DNA of 64,000 bases from Lysinibacillus capsici (GCF_003367505.1 NZ_PXXX01000008.1:62001-126000), one strand, 5' to 3'; numbered from the stretch's first letter, positions 43,419-55,000 are shown. Notes: generated by a model from the sequence alone, not told the origin. Program-made: numbers and translations.

Positions 43419-44678
43419 ATGATGAGGGTTGTAGAGAAATTATTAAAAGAGCAAGATTTTGTAGCCTTTGTAAATATCGTTGTAGGAGCGTATCCAGGAA
43501 AATTGAATGGAACACAAACAACAAAAGAGCAGCTGAAAAAGCTCTTTATGCAAAATCAGAGCAATGATGAATCTCTTCATTATTATGGACTTTGGGAAAA
43601 TGACAAACTCATTGGTGGTATGCGACTACATGACTTTCAAATGAATCTGTTCTCTAAAATGCTACCAATTGGTGGGGTAGGACTTGTTGCAGTTGATTTA
43701 TTACATAAAAAAGAGAAGGCTGCAAAAGAATTAATCCAACATTTCTTTAACATCTTTTTAGAAAAAAATATTCATTTTTTGGCCTTGTATCCGTTTAGAC
43801 CAGATTTTTATAAAAAAATGGGTTTTGGCTATGGACCGAAAATCTATCAATACTTGGTAGAGCCTTCAAGCTTCCCGAAAGGACCAACCAAAAAGCACCT
43901 TAAATATTTGACAGTTGAAGATCAACAACAGCTAGTAGATTGCTACAACAGGGTAGTAGCAAAAAAACATGGGATGTTTCTTAAAACACAATCGGAACTA
44001 TCTTTTATTTTTAATAATCCAGATAACTATGTGATTGCAATGGAACAGGAAGGTACAGTTCAGGGCTATATTGCCTTTTCTTTTAATAAACAAAGCGATA
44101 GTAATTTTATGCTAAATAATTTGGTCATTAAGGAGTGGATCTATGAAACTCCGGAGGCTTTGCTAGAGCTTAGTACATTTTTAAACAGTCAAGCAGATCA
44201 AGTAAACCGAATCGAATGGAATACACAAGAAGAAAATGTCCATTTCTTTTTAGAGGATGTAAGAAATGGCACAAATCATTTAATTCCAAGTGTCTATCAC
44301 GCAAGTGCCGTGTCAGGAATTGGTCTAATGTACCGTATAATTAATGTGAAGGGCTTTTTTGATGAGCTACTAACACGCAATTTTAACGGTGTCACTTTGA
44401 CCTTTAAATTGAATGTTATGGATTCGTTACTGGCAAAAAATAATCAGCAACTTATTGTTGAGGCTGTTAACGGTACAATTAAAATGCTAGAAAGTGATAG
44501 CTATGATGTTGAAGTAACGATAGATGTAGCTGAGCTTTCATCACTAGTAATGGGCGTAGTAACGGTCCAAGAGCTATTTATGCTGAGTCGAATACAGATT
44601 AGTGATAATCAGTATTTACAGGCTTTACAGCAATTCTTCTATGTGTTTGAAAAGCCCACATGTATATCTGCATTTTAG
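43419..44678 (+). CDS. Eis-like GNAT N-acetyltransferase with SCP2-type C-terminus
   Basis: About 419 residues. GNAT domain 1 (about 1-140) has VGLVAVDLLHKKEKAAKELI in the acetyl-CoA loop position. A second degenerate GNAT-like domain (about 150-280) and a C-terminal sterol-carrier-like domain (about 295-415) complete the three-part plan of Eis, which acetylates amines on aminoglycosides or peptides. The loop lacks the usual RxxGxG/A glycines, so activity needs proof. Start: ATG ATG pair at 43419/43422 after GGAGGGG; an in-frame upstream GTG lacks one. Monocistronic. Confidence 0.78.
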   Translation: MMRVVEKLLKEQDFVAFVNIVVGAYPGKLNGTQTTKEQLKKLFMQNQSNDESLHYYGLWENDKLIGGMRLHDFQMNLFSKMLPIGGVGLVAVDLLHKKEKAAKELIQHFFNIFLEKNIHFLALYPFRPDFYKKMGFGYGPKIYQYLVEPSSFPKGPTKKHLKYLTVEDQQQLVDCYNRVVAKKHGMFLKTQSELSFIFNNPDNYVIAMEQEGTVQGYIAFSFNKQSDSNFMLNNLVIKEWIYETPEALLELSTFLNSQADQVNRIEWNTQEENVHFFLEDVRNGTNHLIPSVYHASAVSGIGLMYRIINVKGFFDELLTRNFNGVTLTFKLNVMDSLLAKNNQQLIVEAVNGTIKMLESDSYDVEVTIDVAELSSLVMGVVTVQELFMLSRIQISDNQYLQALQQFFYVFEKPTCISAF

Positions 44679-44695
44679 AATGGGCGTGAGGGCTT

Positions 44696-45148
44696 TTAAT
44701 CTTTTTTAATGAGAATGGAAGAACGTGTTGGCCTTTCAAGTGGCGTTATATTAATAATAAAGTAGCTTATGATTAGTATGAGGATAATTAATGAATAAAT
44801 TAACGTATTTAGAGGATGATCATGCTCCACAATAATTAGTCGAATCATTGCTGTGATACCTATATAGATAAAATAGCGAAGTGGAAAATGGTAATCCTCC
44901 TTAAAATATTTAATGATCATTGTGATGAATTCGAAATATAAAAAGAAAATAAGAATATTGGCAAGGAATAGTTTATAATCACCATCTTCCTTAGCGAATA
45001 GTAATATTTTAAGAAATTCAATTAGCTCCTTAAATAATAAAAAGCAGAGAATCAGTGCTAATAGTACAAGGCAAACATTGAGAAAGAGCTGTAGAGATTT
45101 TGGCACAGCTTTAATGAGCTGTAAATAAGTCGTATTTTTTTGATTCAT
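44696..45148 (-). CDS. PsiE-family membrane protein
   Basis: 150 residues with four transmembrane helices (about 22-45, 60-82, 88-108, 115-135). The PsiE-type signature is YFIYIGITAMIRLIIVEHD and the following HPLNTLIYSLIIL. PsiE is induced by phosphate starvation in E. coli; its function is unknown. No Pho box was recognised upstream. Convergent with the Eis-like gene, 17 bases apart. Confidence 0.78.
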   Translation of the reverse strand: MNQKNTTYLQLIKAVPKSLQLFLNVCLVLLALILCFLLFKELIEFLKILLFAKEDGDYKLFLANILIFFLYFEFITMIIKYFKEDYHFPLRYFIYIGITAMIRLIIVEHDHPLNTLIYSLIILILIISYFIINITPLERPTRSSILIKKD

Positions 45149-45354
45149 CCAATTCCTCCAATCGGTTTTGTAAATACATCATCATATGGTCGAGTAGTAG
45201 TGTATTATGATATAAATATAACAATTTGTCGTAAATCTTTTCTTAGTATTTTGTAAAGTTTTGGTATATTTTAATGAAAGAAAGTTTTCAAAATAATTTA
45301 GTGGTATGCTAAAATAGATGTGCATGAATATAAAATATAAAAGGGGTTTTTAAA

Positions 45355-45579
45355 ATGGCAAAATCTGCAAAAACTGATGCGAAAATTACACCAGAACGTT
45401 TAGAAGAAGCGTTAAATGTTCGTGATCGACTTATTATCGAGCTACTGGTACAAGTACTTGATGAAAAGCTAGTAATTGAGCGTCCTGTATTACGTGAACG
45501 TCTAGGGAACCTTGTAGATCTTGCAGATCACGATGCAGAGCTTAAGGAAACAATCCACGCAGTAATTAACAAACTATAA
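45355..45579 (+). CDS. Small conserved-looking helical protein
   Basis: 74 residues, soluble and highly charged. After a Lys-rich N-terminus (KSAKTDAKITPERLEEAL), two long amphipathic helices (about 14-55 and 58-73) with heptad leucines suggest an oligomer or coiled-coil partner. ATG with AAAAGGGG upstream. It forms its own transcription unit with an exceptionally stable terminator, which points to strong expression. Function unknown. Confidence 0.75.
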   Translation: MAKSAKTDAKITPERLEEALNVRDRLIIELLVQVLDEKLVIERPVLRERLGNLVDLADHDAELKETIHAVINKL

Positions 45580-45582
45580 TGT

Positions 45583-45622
45583 AAAAGAGGAATGCTACGG
45601 ATATGCGTAGCATTCCTCTTTT
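45583..45622. terminator. Bidirectional terminator, 17-pair perfect stem
   Basis: 45583-45599 is the exact complement of 45606-45622, with a 6-base loop and A/T tails on both sides. It serves the small helical gene and the convergent chemoreceptor gene. Confidence 0.95.
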
Positions 45623-45635
45623 ATATAGTATTTTA

Positions 45636-47366
45636 TCATGTAAAGCGTTCTACCAAGTCGTACATGCGCTCTGCCTCTGTATGAAGCTCCATAGAGGAGT
45701 GCATGATAGATGTCACTGCTGACTTTTGTTCGTCAATAGAAGCGTTAATTTGTTCGGTAGCTGCGGCAGATTGTGTAGCGACACTTGCTATTTCATTGAT
45801 GGCGTTCATCACGACTATTCGATTTTCCGCCATGTCATTCATTCCTTTGTCTAAAGAAACAAGGTGCTTTGTAATGCCATGAATGGAGTCTGCTAGAAAA
45901 GTAAAGGCTCCCTTTACTTCCGTAATCGACATGGCCTGATTTTGTGACAGTTGGAGCGTGTGTATCATTTTTGAATCTGAATTAGCGGTATCGACCTCAA
46001 TACGCTGTAATAGGTTTCTAACCCGATTAGTAGCTTCATTCGTATCCTCAGATAAATGACGGACTTCCTCAGCTACGACAGCAAACCCTTTGCCATGTTC
46101 ACCTGCACGGGCTGCTTCAATACTTGCATTTAGCGCTAATAGATTTGTTTGTTCAGAAATGGATGTAATTGTTTGTACGACTTGATGAATTTCTTTCATT
46201 TGGCTTGTCAAACTTGAGAAAGTTGTTCTTAATTCCTCAATCACTTGCGTAAACTCACTTGAATTTTGAAGTAATACATCTACTTTTTGTCTACCGTTTT
46301 CTTGTGATTGATTAATGATATTCATATTTTCTGTAATCTCACTATATTTATCTGTAGCATTTGAGATAAGTGAGGACAGTGTTTCTACTTTACTAATGGC
46401 CATTTCTGCTTCCTCAGCTTGTACTACAGCTCCCTTAGATATATCATTGATGGCTTGATGAATTTCATCAGCAGAAGCAGTCGTCTCCTCAGTAATAGCA
46501 CTCAGCATTTCTGAAGAAACGCGCATTTGGGACGCACTATCCTTTGTATTGTTGACCATTTCGTGTAAGCTATGTTTCATATTATTCACGTTACTAGCTA
46601 GTATACCTAGTTCATCTTCTGTAGTAACAGGTATGTCATCACCAGTTAGCTTGCCTTTAGCAATATCAGATGTAATGACCATAATTTTTCGTATATAGGT
46701 TGTCATTCGTCCAGAGAAGAACCAGAAGAGTGATACACCAATAATCGTTGCAAGGATGGTCATGCCTAGTGTGTAGTATAAAACATTATTCGTACCTGCA
46801 TTAAAGTCCATCTCGTATGTACCAGCTGCTATAATCCAGCCCCAATGCTTGTCCTTTTCTACATACGTTATCTTAGGCGCAACGATTTCAGGATTTGAGG
46901 GAAGGGCCCAATCATAACGTACATATCCTCCTCCAGCATTTGCTGCTTCAATCATTTCTCGTACAAAATAGCGCCCATCCTCTGTTTGTAAATCTGAAAT
47001 ATTTTGTCCTTCTAGGGATGGATGAGTTTCAACCATACCACTATCTTGGAAAGCATAGAAATAAAAATTATCTCCATATTTAACAGGATTATCAATGGAT
47101 CTTTTGTTATCTTCAATTTTATTACCAACGATCTGTGTTCTAGCACTTTCCTGAGCTTCTTCTAGCGTTAATTTCCCATTTTGAACTTGAGTATCTAACT
47201 GTGCAATTAGTTCAAGTATGCCAAGTGTGCCATTTTTAAGACTATCTCGACCTACCTGATCGAGTTCTCCTTTCACCACCATATAATTGACGGTTCCAAC
47301 TAGTCCTGTTGATAGTAGAATAACTATAATAGCAAGACTAACAAGTTTATTACGTACTGACTTCAT
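45636..47366 (-). CDS. Methyl-accepting chemotaxis protein with single Cache domain
   Basis: 576 residues. Helix 1 (about 8-28) and a periplasmic-side Cache domain (about 30-190; [20 protein letters not shown] and [12 protein letters not shown], sCache_2 type) precede helix 2 (about 197-217) and HAMP (about 220-270). The signalling domain contains the hairpin tip [23 protein letters not shown] 47366 follows GGGGGTT. sCache_2 receptors often bind small carboxylates; the ligand here is unknown. It differs clearly from the pair of receptors at 49-53 kb. Confidence 0.9.
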   Translation of the reverse strand: MKSVRNKLVSLAIIVILLSTGLVGTVNYMVVKGELDQVGRDSLKNGTLGILELIAQLDTQVQNGKLTLEEAQESARTQIVGNKIEDNKRSIDNPVKYGDNFYFYAFQDSGMVETHPSLEGQNISDLQTEDGRYFVREMIEAANAGGGYVRYDWALPSNPEIVAPKITYVEKDKHWGWIIAAGTYEMDFNAGTNNVLYYTLGMTILATIIGVSLFWFFSGRMTTYIRKIMVITSDIAKGKLTGDDIPVTTEDELGILASNVNNMKHSLHEMVNNTKDSASQMRVSSEMLSAITEETTASADEIHQAINDISKGAVVQAEEAEMAISKVETLSSLISNATDKYSEITENMNIINQSQENGRQKVDVLLQNSSEFTQVIEELRTTFSSLTSQMKEIHQVVQTITSISEQTNLLALNASIEAARAGEHGKGFAVVAEEVRHLSEDTNEATNRVRNLLQRIEVDTANSDSKMIHTLQLSQNQAMSITEVKGAFTFLADSIHGITKHLVSLDKGMNDMAENRIVVMNAINEIASVATQSAAATEQINASIDEQKSAVTSIMHSSMELHTEAERMYDLVERFT

Positions 47367-47480
47367 AAGATACAACCCCCGTTCCTTCATTCCTTCAATA
47401 TAGTTCTATTATAATATATAATTTTTTAATAAAATAGAAAATTCTGAAAATAAATACGGTATTTTAAGTGAAATAGGTCC

Positions 47481-47530
47481 AAAAAAATCACCCCAATCAA
47501 GAGTAAAAAACAGCTCTTAATTGGGGTGAT
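47481..47530 (-). terminator. Terminator of guaC
   Basis: ATCACCCCAAT at 47488 pairs with ATTGGGGTGAT (to 47530), extended by AAGAG/CTCTT past one mismatch. Minus-strand reading ends in seven T. Confidence 0.9.
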
Positions 47531-47561
47531 GTTGAAGCTTAATATAGCAGGTTTACATCGA

Positions 47562-48545
47562 TTAATACACTTTATCTCCATTGAAAATAGAGTTCTTTAC
47601 AATTACATAATCAACATTGCGAATAGCCTCTAGCTTTGTGCCACCAGCATATGAAATAGATGACTGTAAATCTTGTTGCATCTCGATTAATGTATCTTTG
47701 ATGCTACCTTTATGTTCAACGTACATTTTCTTACCTTCGACGTTTTTACGTTCACCTTTTTGGAATTCAGAAGCAGAGCCGAAGTATTCCTTCACTGTTC
47801 TACCCTCGATTTCGATTGTTTCACCAGGTGACTCTTCGTGACCAGCGAATAATGAACCGATCATTACCATTGAAGCACCAAAACGTACAGATTTAGCGAT
47901 ATCTCCATGTGTACGAATGCCACCATCAGCAATAATTGGTTTTGTAGCAGCCTTTGCACACCAACGTAGTGCAGCTAGTTGCCAGCCGCCAGTACCAAAA
48001 CCTGTTTTGATTTTAGTAATACATACTTTACCTGGTCCAATCCCAACTTTTGTTGCATCTGCGCCAGCATTCTCAAGCTCACGCACCGCTTCAGGTGTTC
48101 CTACATTACCTGCGATAACAAAGCTTTTTGGTAAATGCTTTTTAATATGCTGAATCATACGAATAACAGCATTTGAATGACCATGTGCAATATCAATTGT
48201 AATAAAATCAGGTACCAAATTAGTAGCTGCTAATTCTTCAATAAATGTATATTCCTCTTCTTTTACACCAACGCTAATAGAAGCAATTAAGCCATTTCCT
48301 TGCATTTCTAGAATAAAGTTTCGACGAGTTTCTGGTTGGAAACGGTGCATGATGTAAAAGTAACCGTTTTCAGCAAGTTTCTTTGCAAGATTTTCATCGA
48401 TAATTGTTTGCATATTTGCAGGTACTACTGGAAGTTTAAAAGTGTGACCACCTAAAGTAACAGAAGTATCACATTCTGAACGACTTTCTACAATACATTT
48501 TGCGGGAATTAGTTGAATATCCTCATAGTCAAATACGTTATCCAT
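47562..48545 (-). CDS. guaC: GMP reductase
   Basis: NADPH-dependent deamination of GMP to IMP, recycling guanine nucleotides. 327 residues, IMPDH/GMPR barrel without CBS domains. The catalytic Cys is C175 in [32 protein letters not shown] and the flap with [19 protein letters not shown] distinguish GuaC from IMP dehydrogenase. ATG 48545 is 8 bases after AGGAG; an in-frame ATG three codons earlier overlaps it. Single gene. I saw no purine riboswitch in the 230-base upstream gap. Confidence 0.95.
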   Translation of the reverse strand: MDNVFDYEDIQLIPAKCIVESRSECDTSVTLGGHTFKLPVVPANMQTIIDENLAKKLAENGYFYIMHRFQPETRRNFILEMQGNGLIASISVGVKEEEYTFIEELAATNLVPDFITIDIAHGHSNAVIRMIQHIKKHLPKSFVIAGNVGTPEAVRELENAGADATKVGIGPGKVCITKIKTGFGTGGWQLAALRWCAKAATKPIIADGGIRTHGDIAKSVRFGASMVMIGSLFAGHEESPGETIEIEGRTVKEYFGSASEFQKGERKNVEGKKMYVEHKGSIKDTLIEMQQDLQSSISYAGGTKLEAIRNVDYVIVKNSIFNGDKVY

Positions 48546-48780
48546 TATATACACTCCTAAAATACGAATATTTTTTAAGATTTAATTTAAATTGTTCGCC
48601 ATTTGGTAATTTACATGATTTTTGAGTAAATGTCAAAGCTTTTGTGAAAATAAATAAAAAATTTAAAAAGAAAGGAGACAACTTACTTTGAAGATGAAAT
48701 ATTCTAGTTATAATTTGTGTTATGTTTTATAATCCATGTACAATAGAATTGTTTTAAAAAATGACAAAGGAGTGTTGAAA

Positions 48781-49200
48781 ATGGCAGTAGAGGTTTATTT
48801 GAATTTTAATGGAAATTGTCGAGAGGCAGTTGCGTTTTACGAAGACGTTTTTAATACGGACAAGGCTGACATTATGACGTTTGGAGAGACACCACAAAAT
48901 CCAGACTATCCATTACCAGAAGAAGCAAAAGATCTTGTCATGCATACACGACTTATTGTATTCGGTAGTAGAATTATGTTCTCAGATACATTTCCAGGCA
49001 TGCCATTTTCCACAGGGAATAATGTCACATTAGCTGTTGTATCCGATGATGAAGAGCAAATGCGTCAAGCATTTGATAAGCTTAAAGAAGGTGGTAACGT
49101 GAGAATGGAGCTTCAAGAAACATTTTGGAGCAAATGTTACGGCTCACTTACAGACAAATTTGGCGTTGAATGGCAATTTAGCCATGAGGTAAATGAATAA
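48781..49200 (+). CDS. VOC-superfamily protein (PhnB/glyoxalase-like)
   Basis: 139 residues, two beta-alpha-beta-beta-beta units of the vicinal-oxygen-chelate fold. It starts EVYLNFNGNCREAVAFYEDVF and ends WSKCYGSLTDKFGVEWQFSHE, which is the PhnB-like (3-demethylubiquinone-type) subfamily. These are usually of unknown substrate. ATG 48781 follows AAAGGAGTG; upstream in-frame codons are excluded. Divergent from guaC and ended by a terminator. Confidence 0.85.
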   Translation: MAVEVYLNFNGNCREAVAFYEDVFNTDKADIMTFGETPQNPDYPLPEEAKDLVMHTRLIVFGSRIMFSDTFPGMPFSTGNNVTLAVVSDDEEQMRQAFDKLKEGGNVRMELQETFWSKCYGSLTDKFGVEWQFSHEVNE

Positions 49201-49215
49201 TTAAATAACAAGATA

Positions 49216-49256
49216 AAAGCACGATGATAGGGCTAAACCAAGTATCATCGTGCTTT
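49216..49256. terminator. Bidirectional terminator
   Basis: AAAGCACGATGATA (49216-49229) pairs with 49243-49256, with a 13-base loop, between the VOC gene and the convergent chemoreceptor gene. Confidence 0.9.
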
Positions 49257-49261
49257 CTTAT

Positions 49262-51211
49262 TTAGTAATTAAAACGATCTACATAGCCTTGTAATTCATC
49301 TGCCATATCAAGCAATGTTTTAGCAGAAGAGGCGATTTCCTGCATGGAAGATAATGTTTGTTCCGTTGAAGCGGCAACCTCTTCAGATGCAGCTGCGTTT
49401 AGTTTTGCATGATCTGACAGTTCAATAGCAGTAGCGGATACCTCCTCTACAACGGCAGACATTTCTTGTGCTGAAGCTGATATATCCTCCATTTTAGGAG
49501 CAATTTCTCGAAGACTTCCAACGATACTTATAAATTTCTTTTTCGTATCCTCGGATAGCTGTAAACCTTCTTGAACGTCTGCAGAAGCTTTCGTCATCGT
49601 TTGTACAGATTTAGCTGTATCTTGTTGTATGCCAGTAATCAGAGTAGAAATTTGCTCTGCTGATTGATGAGATTGCTCCGCTAATTTACGTACTTCATCT
49701 GCTACAACTGCAAAGCCTTTACCGTGTTCACCTGCTCGTGCTGCTTCAATAGCAGCATTAAGAGCAAGAAGGTTTGTTTGGTCTGAAATAGCGCTAATAA
49801 TTTCTATAATGGAGCCAATTTCTTTTGTACGATCAAATAGGGATTTAATCATCGTATCGGATTGAGCCACAGAATCATGAATGGATACCATTTGATTAAC
49901 AGTGTGCTCAACAGATTGACTACCTTCTTCCGCTAATTGGATGGCCTGGCTGGATAGGTCTGAAACTTGTAGGGCACTATCTGCTACCTCTACAACACCT
50001 TTTGCAATTTCCTCAATAGAAACAGCATTTTGATCGATTCCTGTTGTTTGTTTTTCCGTACTAATCGCTACCTGTTGCATAGCCTCTGTCACTTGCTCAG
50101 ATGCAGCGATATTTTGCTCAGCATTCGCTGAAAGACCTTGTGCCGAGGTTTGAACATGTTGTGAGCTTTGATCAACATTGCGGATCAGTCTTTTTAAGCT
50201 AACTTTCATTGAGACAAATGCTTCAGCAAGCTGTCCTATTTCATCTTTGGTATGAATATCAATAAACTCTGTCAAATCACCTTCACTAATTTTAAGAGCA
50301 CTTTGCTGTAGTTGTTTAATTGGGTTAACAATAGATTTAATCATTGAGAGCATAAAGATAATACCAACAATAATAGAAATACCAATAATAAGTAATGTAA
50401 TAGTAAAGGTTGAGGTAGCAGCGTTAGTAGCCTCTGCAACGAACATTGTACCAATTATCTTCCAGCCTGTGATTTCATTTGTTTCAAAGCGTAAATGACG
50501 GTCACCTTCAGTAATAATACCTTCCTGCTTTTCGTAAATTTTTGAAACATAATCTTCCGTTGCCTCTGTGCCGCTTTCCTTATCTTTTTGAGCAATATAT
50601 AACTTATTATTATCTAACAGAGAGGCAAAGCCCGTTTCTCCAATACGTGTTTGATCTGTCAGTGCACTTAGAAGAGAGATATTTAAATCTAAGGCAATTA
50701 CGCCAGAATCATCAGGAAGAGCTTGCATAACTGTTACAACGATGTTATTTGTTGATTTTGAGATATATGGAGAAGTGATGGATACATGCCCTTTATTATC
50801 AATGGCTTCTATATACCAAGGACGTTTACGAGGATCATAATCACTTGCATAGTCATGGACAGGTTCATCAATGATCCGCCCATCAGCAGTCCCTATATAT
50901 ACTAGCTCCACTTCTGGGTGTGTATTTACATATTCCTGAAAAAGCCCTTTTAATTCAGCTTTTTTATCATCTTGTAAATAAGACTGATTTATTTTCTTGG
51001 CAAAATATTCGATATCATGAACTCTAGGAGCAATTGTATTGGTAATATTACTATTAAGCATACGCACACTTTCCTTGGCGCTTGCTTGCTGCTCTTCGAG
51101 TATTTGATTTTTGGTACTTTTAAAGGAGGTATACCCGATTAAAAGTGCGGGAATGAGAAGTATGACTAAAAATGCAAAGATGAGTTTCTTTCTTAAACTA
51201 ATTCGTTTCAT
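49262..51211 (-). CDS. Methyl-accepting chemotaxis protein, dCache type (paralogue A)
   Basis: 649 residues. Helix 1 (about 7-28), a double-Cache sensor (about 35-270; [20 protein letters not shown] and [12 protein letters not shown]) and helix 2 (about 275-297) are followed by HAMP (about 300-350). The long signalling domain has the tip [23 protein letters not shown] 51211 sits 8 bases after AAGGAGG. It is a tandem paralogue of the next gene: same length, collinear domains, near-identical signalling part. dCache receptors of Bacillus sense amino acids; the ligand is not assignable. Confidence 0.92.
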   Translation of the reverse strand: MKRISLRKKLIFAFLVILLIPALLIGYTSFKSTKNQILEEQQASAKESVRMLNSNITNTIAPRVHDIEYFAKKINQSYLQDDKKAELKGLFQEYVNTHPEVELVYIGTADGRIIDEPVHDYASDYDPRKRPWYIEAIDNKGHVSITSPYISKSTNNIVVTVMQALPDDSGVIALDLNISLLSALTDQTRIGETGFASLLDNNKLYIAQKDKESGTEATEDYVSKIYEKQEGIITEGDRHLRFETNEITGWKIIGTMFVAEATNAATSTFTITLLIIGISIIVGIIFMLSMIKSIVNPIKQLQQSALKISEGDLTEFIDIHTKDEIGQLAEAFVSMKVSLKRLIRNVDQSSQHVQTSAQGLSANAEQNIAASEQVTEAMQQVAISTEKQTTGIDQNAVSIEEIAKGVVEVADSALQVSDLSSQAIQLAEEGSQSVEHTVNQMVSIHDSVAQSDTMIKSLFDRTKEIGSIIEIISAISDQTNLLALNAAIEAARAGEHGKGFAVVADEVRKLAEQSHQSAEQISTLITGIQQDTAKSVQTMTKASADVQEGLQLSEDTKKKFISIVGSLREIAPKMEDISASAQEMSAVVEEVSATAIELSDHAKLNAAASEEVAASTEQTLSSMQEIASSAKTLLDMADELQGYVDRFNY

Positions 51212-51436
51212 ATAGTATTCCTCCTTAAACGACATTATTGAAGTGTAATAGAATTAACTACGTGATTGGTTTTTTACACTAGTAGACTCCTAAGTCGTTC
51301 AAATGTTTAATCTGATTCTAAGAGGAAAATGAATAATAATCAACACAATTTTCTGAAAAATCTGGAAAATAAAGTTATGCAACGCTATTATTTGTAGAAA
51401 AATATCTTATTTTGTAATTTCCTATCTTTTTGGAAT

Positions 51437-51474
51437 AGAAAAAATCTGAGTTCAATACTATCGTGAACTCAGAT
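51437..51474 (-). terminator. Terminator of chemoreceptor paralogue B
   Basis: ATCTGAGTTCA (51444-51454) pairs with 51464-51474. On the minus strand six T follow. It separates the two receptor genes into independent transcription units. Confidence 0.88.
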
Positions 51475-51489
51475 CTAGCAGTTAAATAA

Positions 51490-53439
51490 TTAATATTTAA
51501 AACGATTAACATAACCCTGCAATTCATCCGCCATATCAAGTAGGGTTTTGGCAGACGAAGCCATATCTTGCATAGAAGATAAAGTTTGTTCCGTGGAAGC
51601 AGCAACTTCTTCTGTAGCAGCAGCATTTAATTTTGCGTGATCGGAAAGTTCAATAGCAGTCGCTGAAACTTCTTCTACAACGGCAGACATTTCTTGAGCA
51701 GATGCTGAAATATCCTCCATTTTCGGCGCGATGTTTCGAAGACTTTCGATAATGCTCGCGAATTTTCTACTTGTTTCTTCTGTCAATTGTAAGCCCTCTT
51801 GAACATCTGTCGACGCTTTGACCATTGTCTCTACAGATTTTGCCGTATCTTGCTGAATAGTAGTTATAAGCGCAGAAATTTGCTCTGCTGATTGATGAGA
51901 TTGCTCTGCTAATTTGCGTACTTCATCTGCCACTACCGCGAAGCCTTTGCCATGTTCTCCTGCTCTAGCAGCTTCTATAGCTGCATTAAGCGCTAGTAAA
52001 TTCGTTTGATCTGATATAGCACTAATCATTTCTAAAATGGAACCAATTTCTTTCGTGCGATCATACAGTGCTTTAATCATTGTATCTGATTGAGTTACAG
52101 AATTATGGATAGAATTCATTTGCTGTACCGTTTGTTTGACAGATTGTCCACCTTCTTCTGCCAATTGGATAGCATGACTAGATAGGTCAGAAACCTGCAT
52201 GGAACTGTCTGCCACTTCAACAACGCCTTTAGCAATTTCTTCAACTGAAATGGCATTCTGATCAATACCTGTTGTTTGTTTTTCTGTACTAATTGCCATT
52301 TGGTGCATTGCATCGGCAACTTGCTCTGAAGCAGCGATGTTTTGTTCTGCATTAGCAGATAAATTTTGAGCGGCTGTTTGGACATGTTGTGAGCTTTGAT
52401 CAACATTACGAATTAATTTTTTTAAGCTCACCTTCATAGAGATAAAGGCTTCTCCAAGCTGACCTATTTCATCTTTAGAATGGATTTCAATAAACTCCGT
52501 TAAATTACCGTCACTAATTTTTAATGCGCTTTGCTTCAATTGATTAATTGGGTTAACAATAGACTTTATCATAAAGAGCATGAAAATAACGCCAACGAGA
52601 ATGGAAACAATAATGATAATTAAATTTATATTCAATGTGGATGCTGCAGCTTTTGCAGCTTCCGCAGTAAACATTGTACCAATTACTTTCCAACCCGTTA
52701 ACTCATTCGTAACAAATTGTAAGTGACGGTCTTTTTCAATGATAGTACCGCTTTCCTGCTCATAAATTTTTGTTATGTAGCTTTCCGTTGCCTCTGTACC
52801 ACTTTCTTTATCTGGCTGAGCAATGTAAATTTTATTGTTATCTAAAAGAGAAGCGAAGCCCGTTTCTCCAATACGAATATTATTCGTAATGTCACTTAAT
52901 GTAGAAATATTTAGATCTAATCCTAATACGCCAGAACCATCCGGTAATGCCTGAGTAATTGTGATGACAATGTCACCTGTAGATTGTGTAACATATGGTG
53001 CAGTAATTGAGGTCTTCCCATTATTAGCTAAAGCCTGCTTATACCAAGGTCTTGTCCGAGGGTCGAAGCCATCAGGATACTCTTGAACAGGCTGATCAAA
53101 CAGTTTGCCTTCAGCAGTTCCAATATATATCAGATCTACTTCAGGGTGCATGTTGACATATTCACTTAATAATGACTTCAGTTCTAAAATGCTCTCATCT
53201 TGAAAGTAAGTTTCACTAAATTTCTGTGAAAAATATTGTACATCTTTCAATTTAGGTTCAATCATGTTTGTAATATTGGAATTTAGAATGCGTACACTTT
53301 CAGTCGCACTTGCGCGTTGCTCCTCTGAAATTTGCTGTTCAGCACTTTGGTAAGATACTATTCCAATCAAGAGTGTTGGGATGAGAAGCATGGCTAAAAA
53401 CGAAAAAATAAGCTTTTTTCTTAAACTTAGTTGTTTCAA
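51490..53439 (-). CDS. Methyl-accepting chemotaxis protein, dCache type (paralogue B)
   Basis: 649 residues when started at TTG 53439 (AGGA eight bases upstream), which aligns [14 protein letters not shown] with [14 protein letters not shown] of paralogue A. A GTG five codons earlier is less well placed. Domains are as in A: dCache (about 35-270; [12 protein letters not shown]), HAMP, and a signalling tip identical to A. Differences are concentrated in the sensor half, as expected if ligand choice diverged after duplication. The 280-base gap between the genes contains only the terminator and AT-rich sequence. Confidence 0.92.
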   Translation of the reverse strand: MKQLSLRKKLIFSFLAMLLIPTLLIGIVSYQSAEQQISEEQRASATESVRILNSNITNMIEPKLKDVQYFSQKFSETYFQDESILELKSLLSEYVNMHPEVDLIYIGTAEGKLFDQPVQEYPDGFDPRTRPWYKQALANNGKTSITAPYVTQSTGDIVITITQALPDGSGVLGLDLNISTLSDITNNIRIGETGFASLLDNNKIYIAQPDKESGTEATESYITKIYEQESGTIIEKDRHLQFVTNELTGWKVIGTMFTAEAAKAAASTLNINLIIIIVSILVGVIFMLFMIKSIVNPINQLKQSALKISDGNLTEFIEIHSKDEIGQLGEAFISMKVSLKKLIRNVDQSSQHVQTAAQNLSANAEQNIAASEQVADAMHQMAISTEKQTTGIDQNAISVEEIAKGVVEVADSSMQVSDLSSHAIQLAEEGGQSVKQTVQQMNSIHNSVTQSDTMIKALYDRTKEIGSILEMISAISDQTNLLALNAAIEAARAGEHGKGFAVVADEVRKLAEQSHQSAEQISALITTIQQDTAKSVETMVKASTDVQEGLQLTEETSRKFASIIESLRNIAPKMEDISASAQEMSAVVEEVSATAIELSDHAKLNAAATEEVAASTEQTLSSMQDMASSAKTLLDMADELQGYVNRFKY

Positions 53440-53664
53440 TTGTATTATCCTCACATAATATTTTATTCTATACTTTTCCCTTAAAGGTAAATAATACTCA
53501 TTCTATCAGAAATAAAATAAAAGTTAAGTACTTTGAATTAATTATTTCATAGTAATGTATATCATTATCAATTGTTTGAAATTTCCCTAAATTGATGGCG
53601 TTAGAAGCTATATAAAGCTGCTTTTTGATGTATACTAATGCTCAAAAGAGGAGGGAATGAAGTC

Positions 53665-54045
53665 ATGATTCATCAAATAGGACAAGTAATGTTATATGTT
53701 AATGATCAAGATGCAATTGTTAAGTTTTGGACAGAAAAAGTGGGGTTTGTGGTCATTTCTGAACATGAAGAAGCAGGCATGCGCTGGATTGAAATTGCAC
53801 CAACTAAGGAAGCTCAAACATCCTTTGTGCTTCATAACAAAGAAATTATTGCTAAAATGCAACCTGATCTAAATTTAGGAACACCTTCTATTATGTTTTA
53901 CGCTGATAAAATTGAAGAGATGTACCAAGATTTTCAGGCAAAGGGCGTAAAAGTAGGAGATCTAGTCATGATGCCAATGGGTAGGGTTTTTAACTTTGCT
54001 GACCCTGAAAATAACTACTTTGCCTTGGTTGAAAAGAAAAAATAA
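53665..54045 (+). CDS. Glyoxalase/bleomycin-resistance (VOC) family protein
   Basis: 126 residues, two VOC modules: IGQVMLYVNDQDAIVKFWTE at the start and GRVFNFADPENNYFALVE at the end. Metal-type positions are H3 or nearby and E121, but not all expected ligands are evident. ATG 53665 lies 10 bases behind AGAGGAGGG. Substrate unknown. Different subfamily from the PhnB-like gene at 48.8 kb. Confidence 0.85.
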   Translation: MIHQIGQVMLYVNDQDAIVKFWTEKVGFVVISEHEEAGMRWIEIAPTKEAQTSFVLHNKEIIAKMQPDLNLGTPSIMFYADKIEEMYQDFQAKGVKVGDLVMMPMGRVFNFADPENNYFALVEKKK

Positions 54046-54050
54046 ATAAC

Positions 54051-54104
54051 GGAATCTGCTTGTTTTTTGTTAGAGTTAAGTAAAAATGAGCAGATTCCTG
54101 TTTT
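54051..54104 (+). terminator. Probable terminator after VOC gene
   Basis: GGAATCTGCT (54051-54060) pairs exactly with 54089-54098; 28-base loop; followed by TGTTTT. Confidence 0.65.
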
Positions 54105-54131
54105 AGATTATTTAATAGCTAGATTTGTCGT

Positions 54132-54878
54132 CTATGATAAATCCTCACCAAAAATACCAACCGTTTGCCGATCTATTACAAATTCATGGCCATTCCATTT
54201 TAAAATATTTTCTACATAGCCTAATCCATCAGCATGATATCTACCTGCAATTTCTTGATATCCTAAAATTTCATACGTTCCATCTCGGTCGTAATCAACA
54301 GGATATAGTCCTCCAAAAGGATCTACCCAGCCTTCAATCGGTTGCTTCAAGGTGCCATCTGGATTATAAATTTCAGCTAAGTAGTCGGTTCCCTTATACT
54401 GTAAATCAATTGTGTATTTAATAGCAGGATTAAAACTCTGAACAACAGCCTTATAATGATCTACATAATTGACCTTATATTTAAGTTTATTATTAAAAGA
54501 CTCTGCATCAAAGATGGAACGAACTTGATTGTTGATGGAGGAAAAAATCTCACCATTTACAATTCCGCCGCTACCTCCTGTATCAGACACAACCAGAATA
54601 TCCTCAATATGATTACCAGTAAAATCGCCCAAGAAAATAGTCGGATTATAGCCCATATTTTGTTTCAATGGAAGTTGCTCCATTTGTCTTGTTTGACCAT
54701 AAAAAATAGACAGTGTTAGATTTCTCCAGAAAGGACTATCAGGCTGTTTAGTGCCCATTAAAAAAATGGTTTCAAAAAAACCATCCCCGTTAATATCTCC
54801 AAACTTAGTTTGAATAACTTGTGGAGCCGAATGGGTTATGATTCCACCGTTTAGTGGCGAATTTAAATTATTGGTCAT
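54132..54878 (-). CDS. FG-GAP/VCBS-like repeat protein
   Basis: 248 residues, no signal peptide, beta-propeller-like. Calcium-type loops appear three times: FGDINGDGFFETIF (near 25), LGDFTGNHIEDILVVSD (near 80) and VDYDRDGTYEILGYQ (near 210). ATG 54878 follows AGAGGTGC. Similar signal-less VCBS proteins occur in spore formers and may be spore-surface proteins, but this is only a suggestion. Single gene. Confidence 0.72.
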   Translation of the reverse strand: MTNNLNSPLNGGIITHSAPQVIQTKFGDINGDGFFETIFLMGTKQPDSPFWRNLTLSIFYGQTRQMEQLPLKQNMGYNPTIFLGDFTGNHIEDILVVSDTGGSGGIVNGEIFSSINNQVRSIFDAESFNNKLKYKVNYVDHYKAVVQSFNPAIKYTIDLQYKGTDYLAEIYNPDGTLKQPIEGWVDPFGGLYPVDYDRDGTYEILGYQEIAGRYHADGLGYVENILKWNGHEFVIDRQTVGIFGEDLS

Positions 54879-55000
54879 ATATGCACCTCTTTCATTAGTC
54901 TTAGCATATGTTGTAAGAAAAGCTTGGTGCATAAATCAAAGGTAAAAGTTGAAACTTTGTAATACATATTAAACTTACAAAAAAACTTGAATTTCACCCA

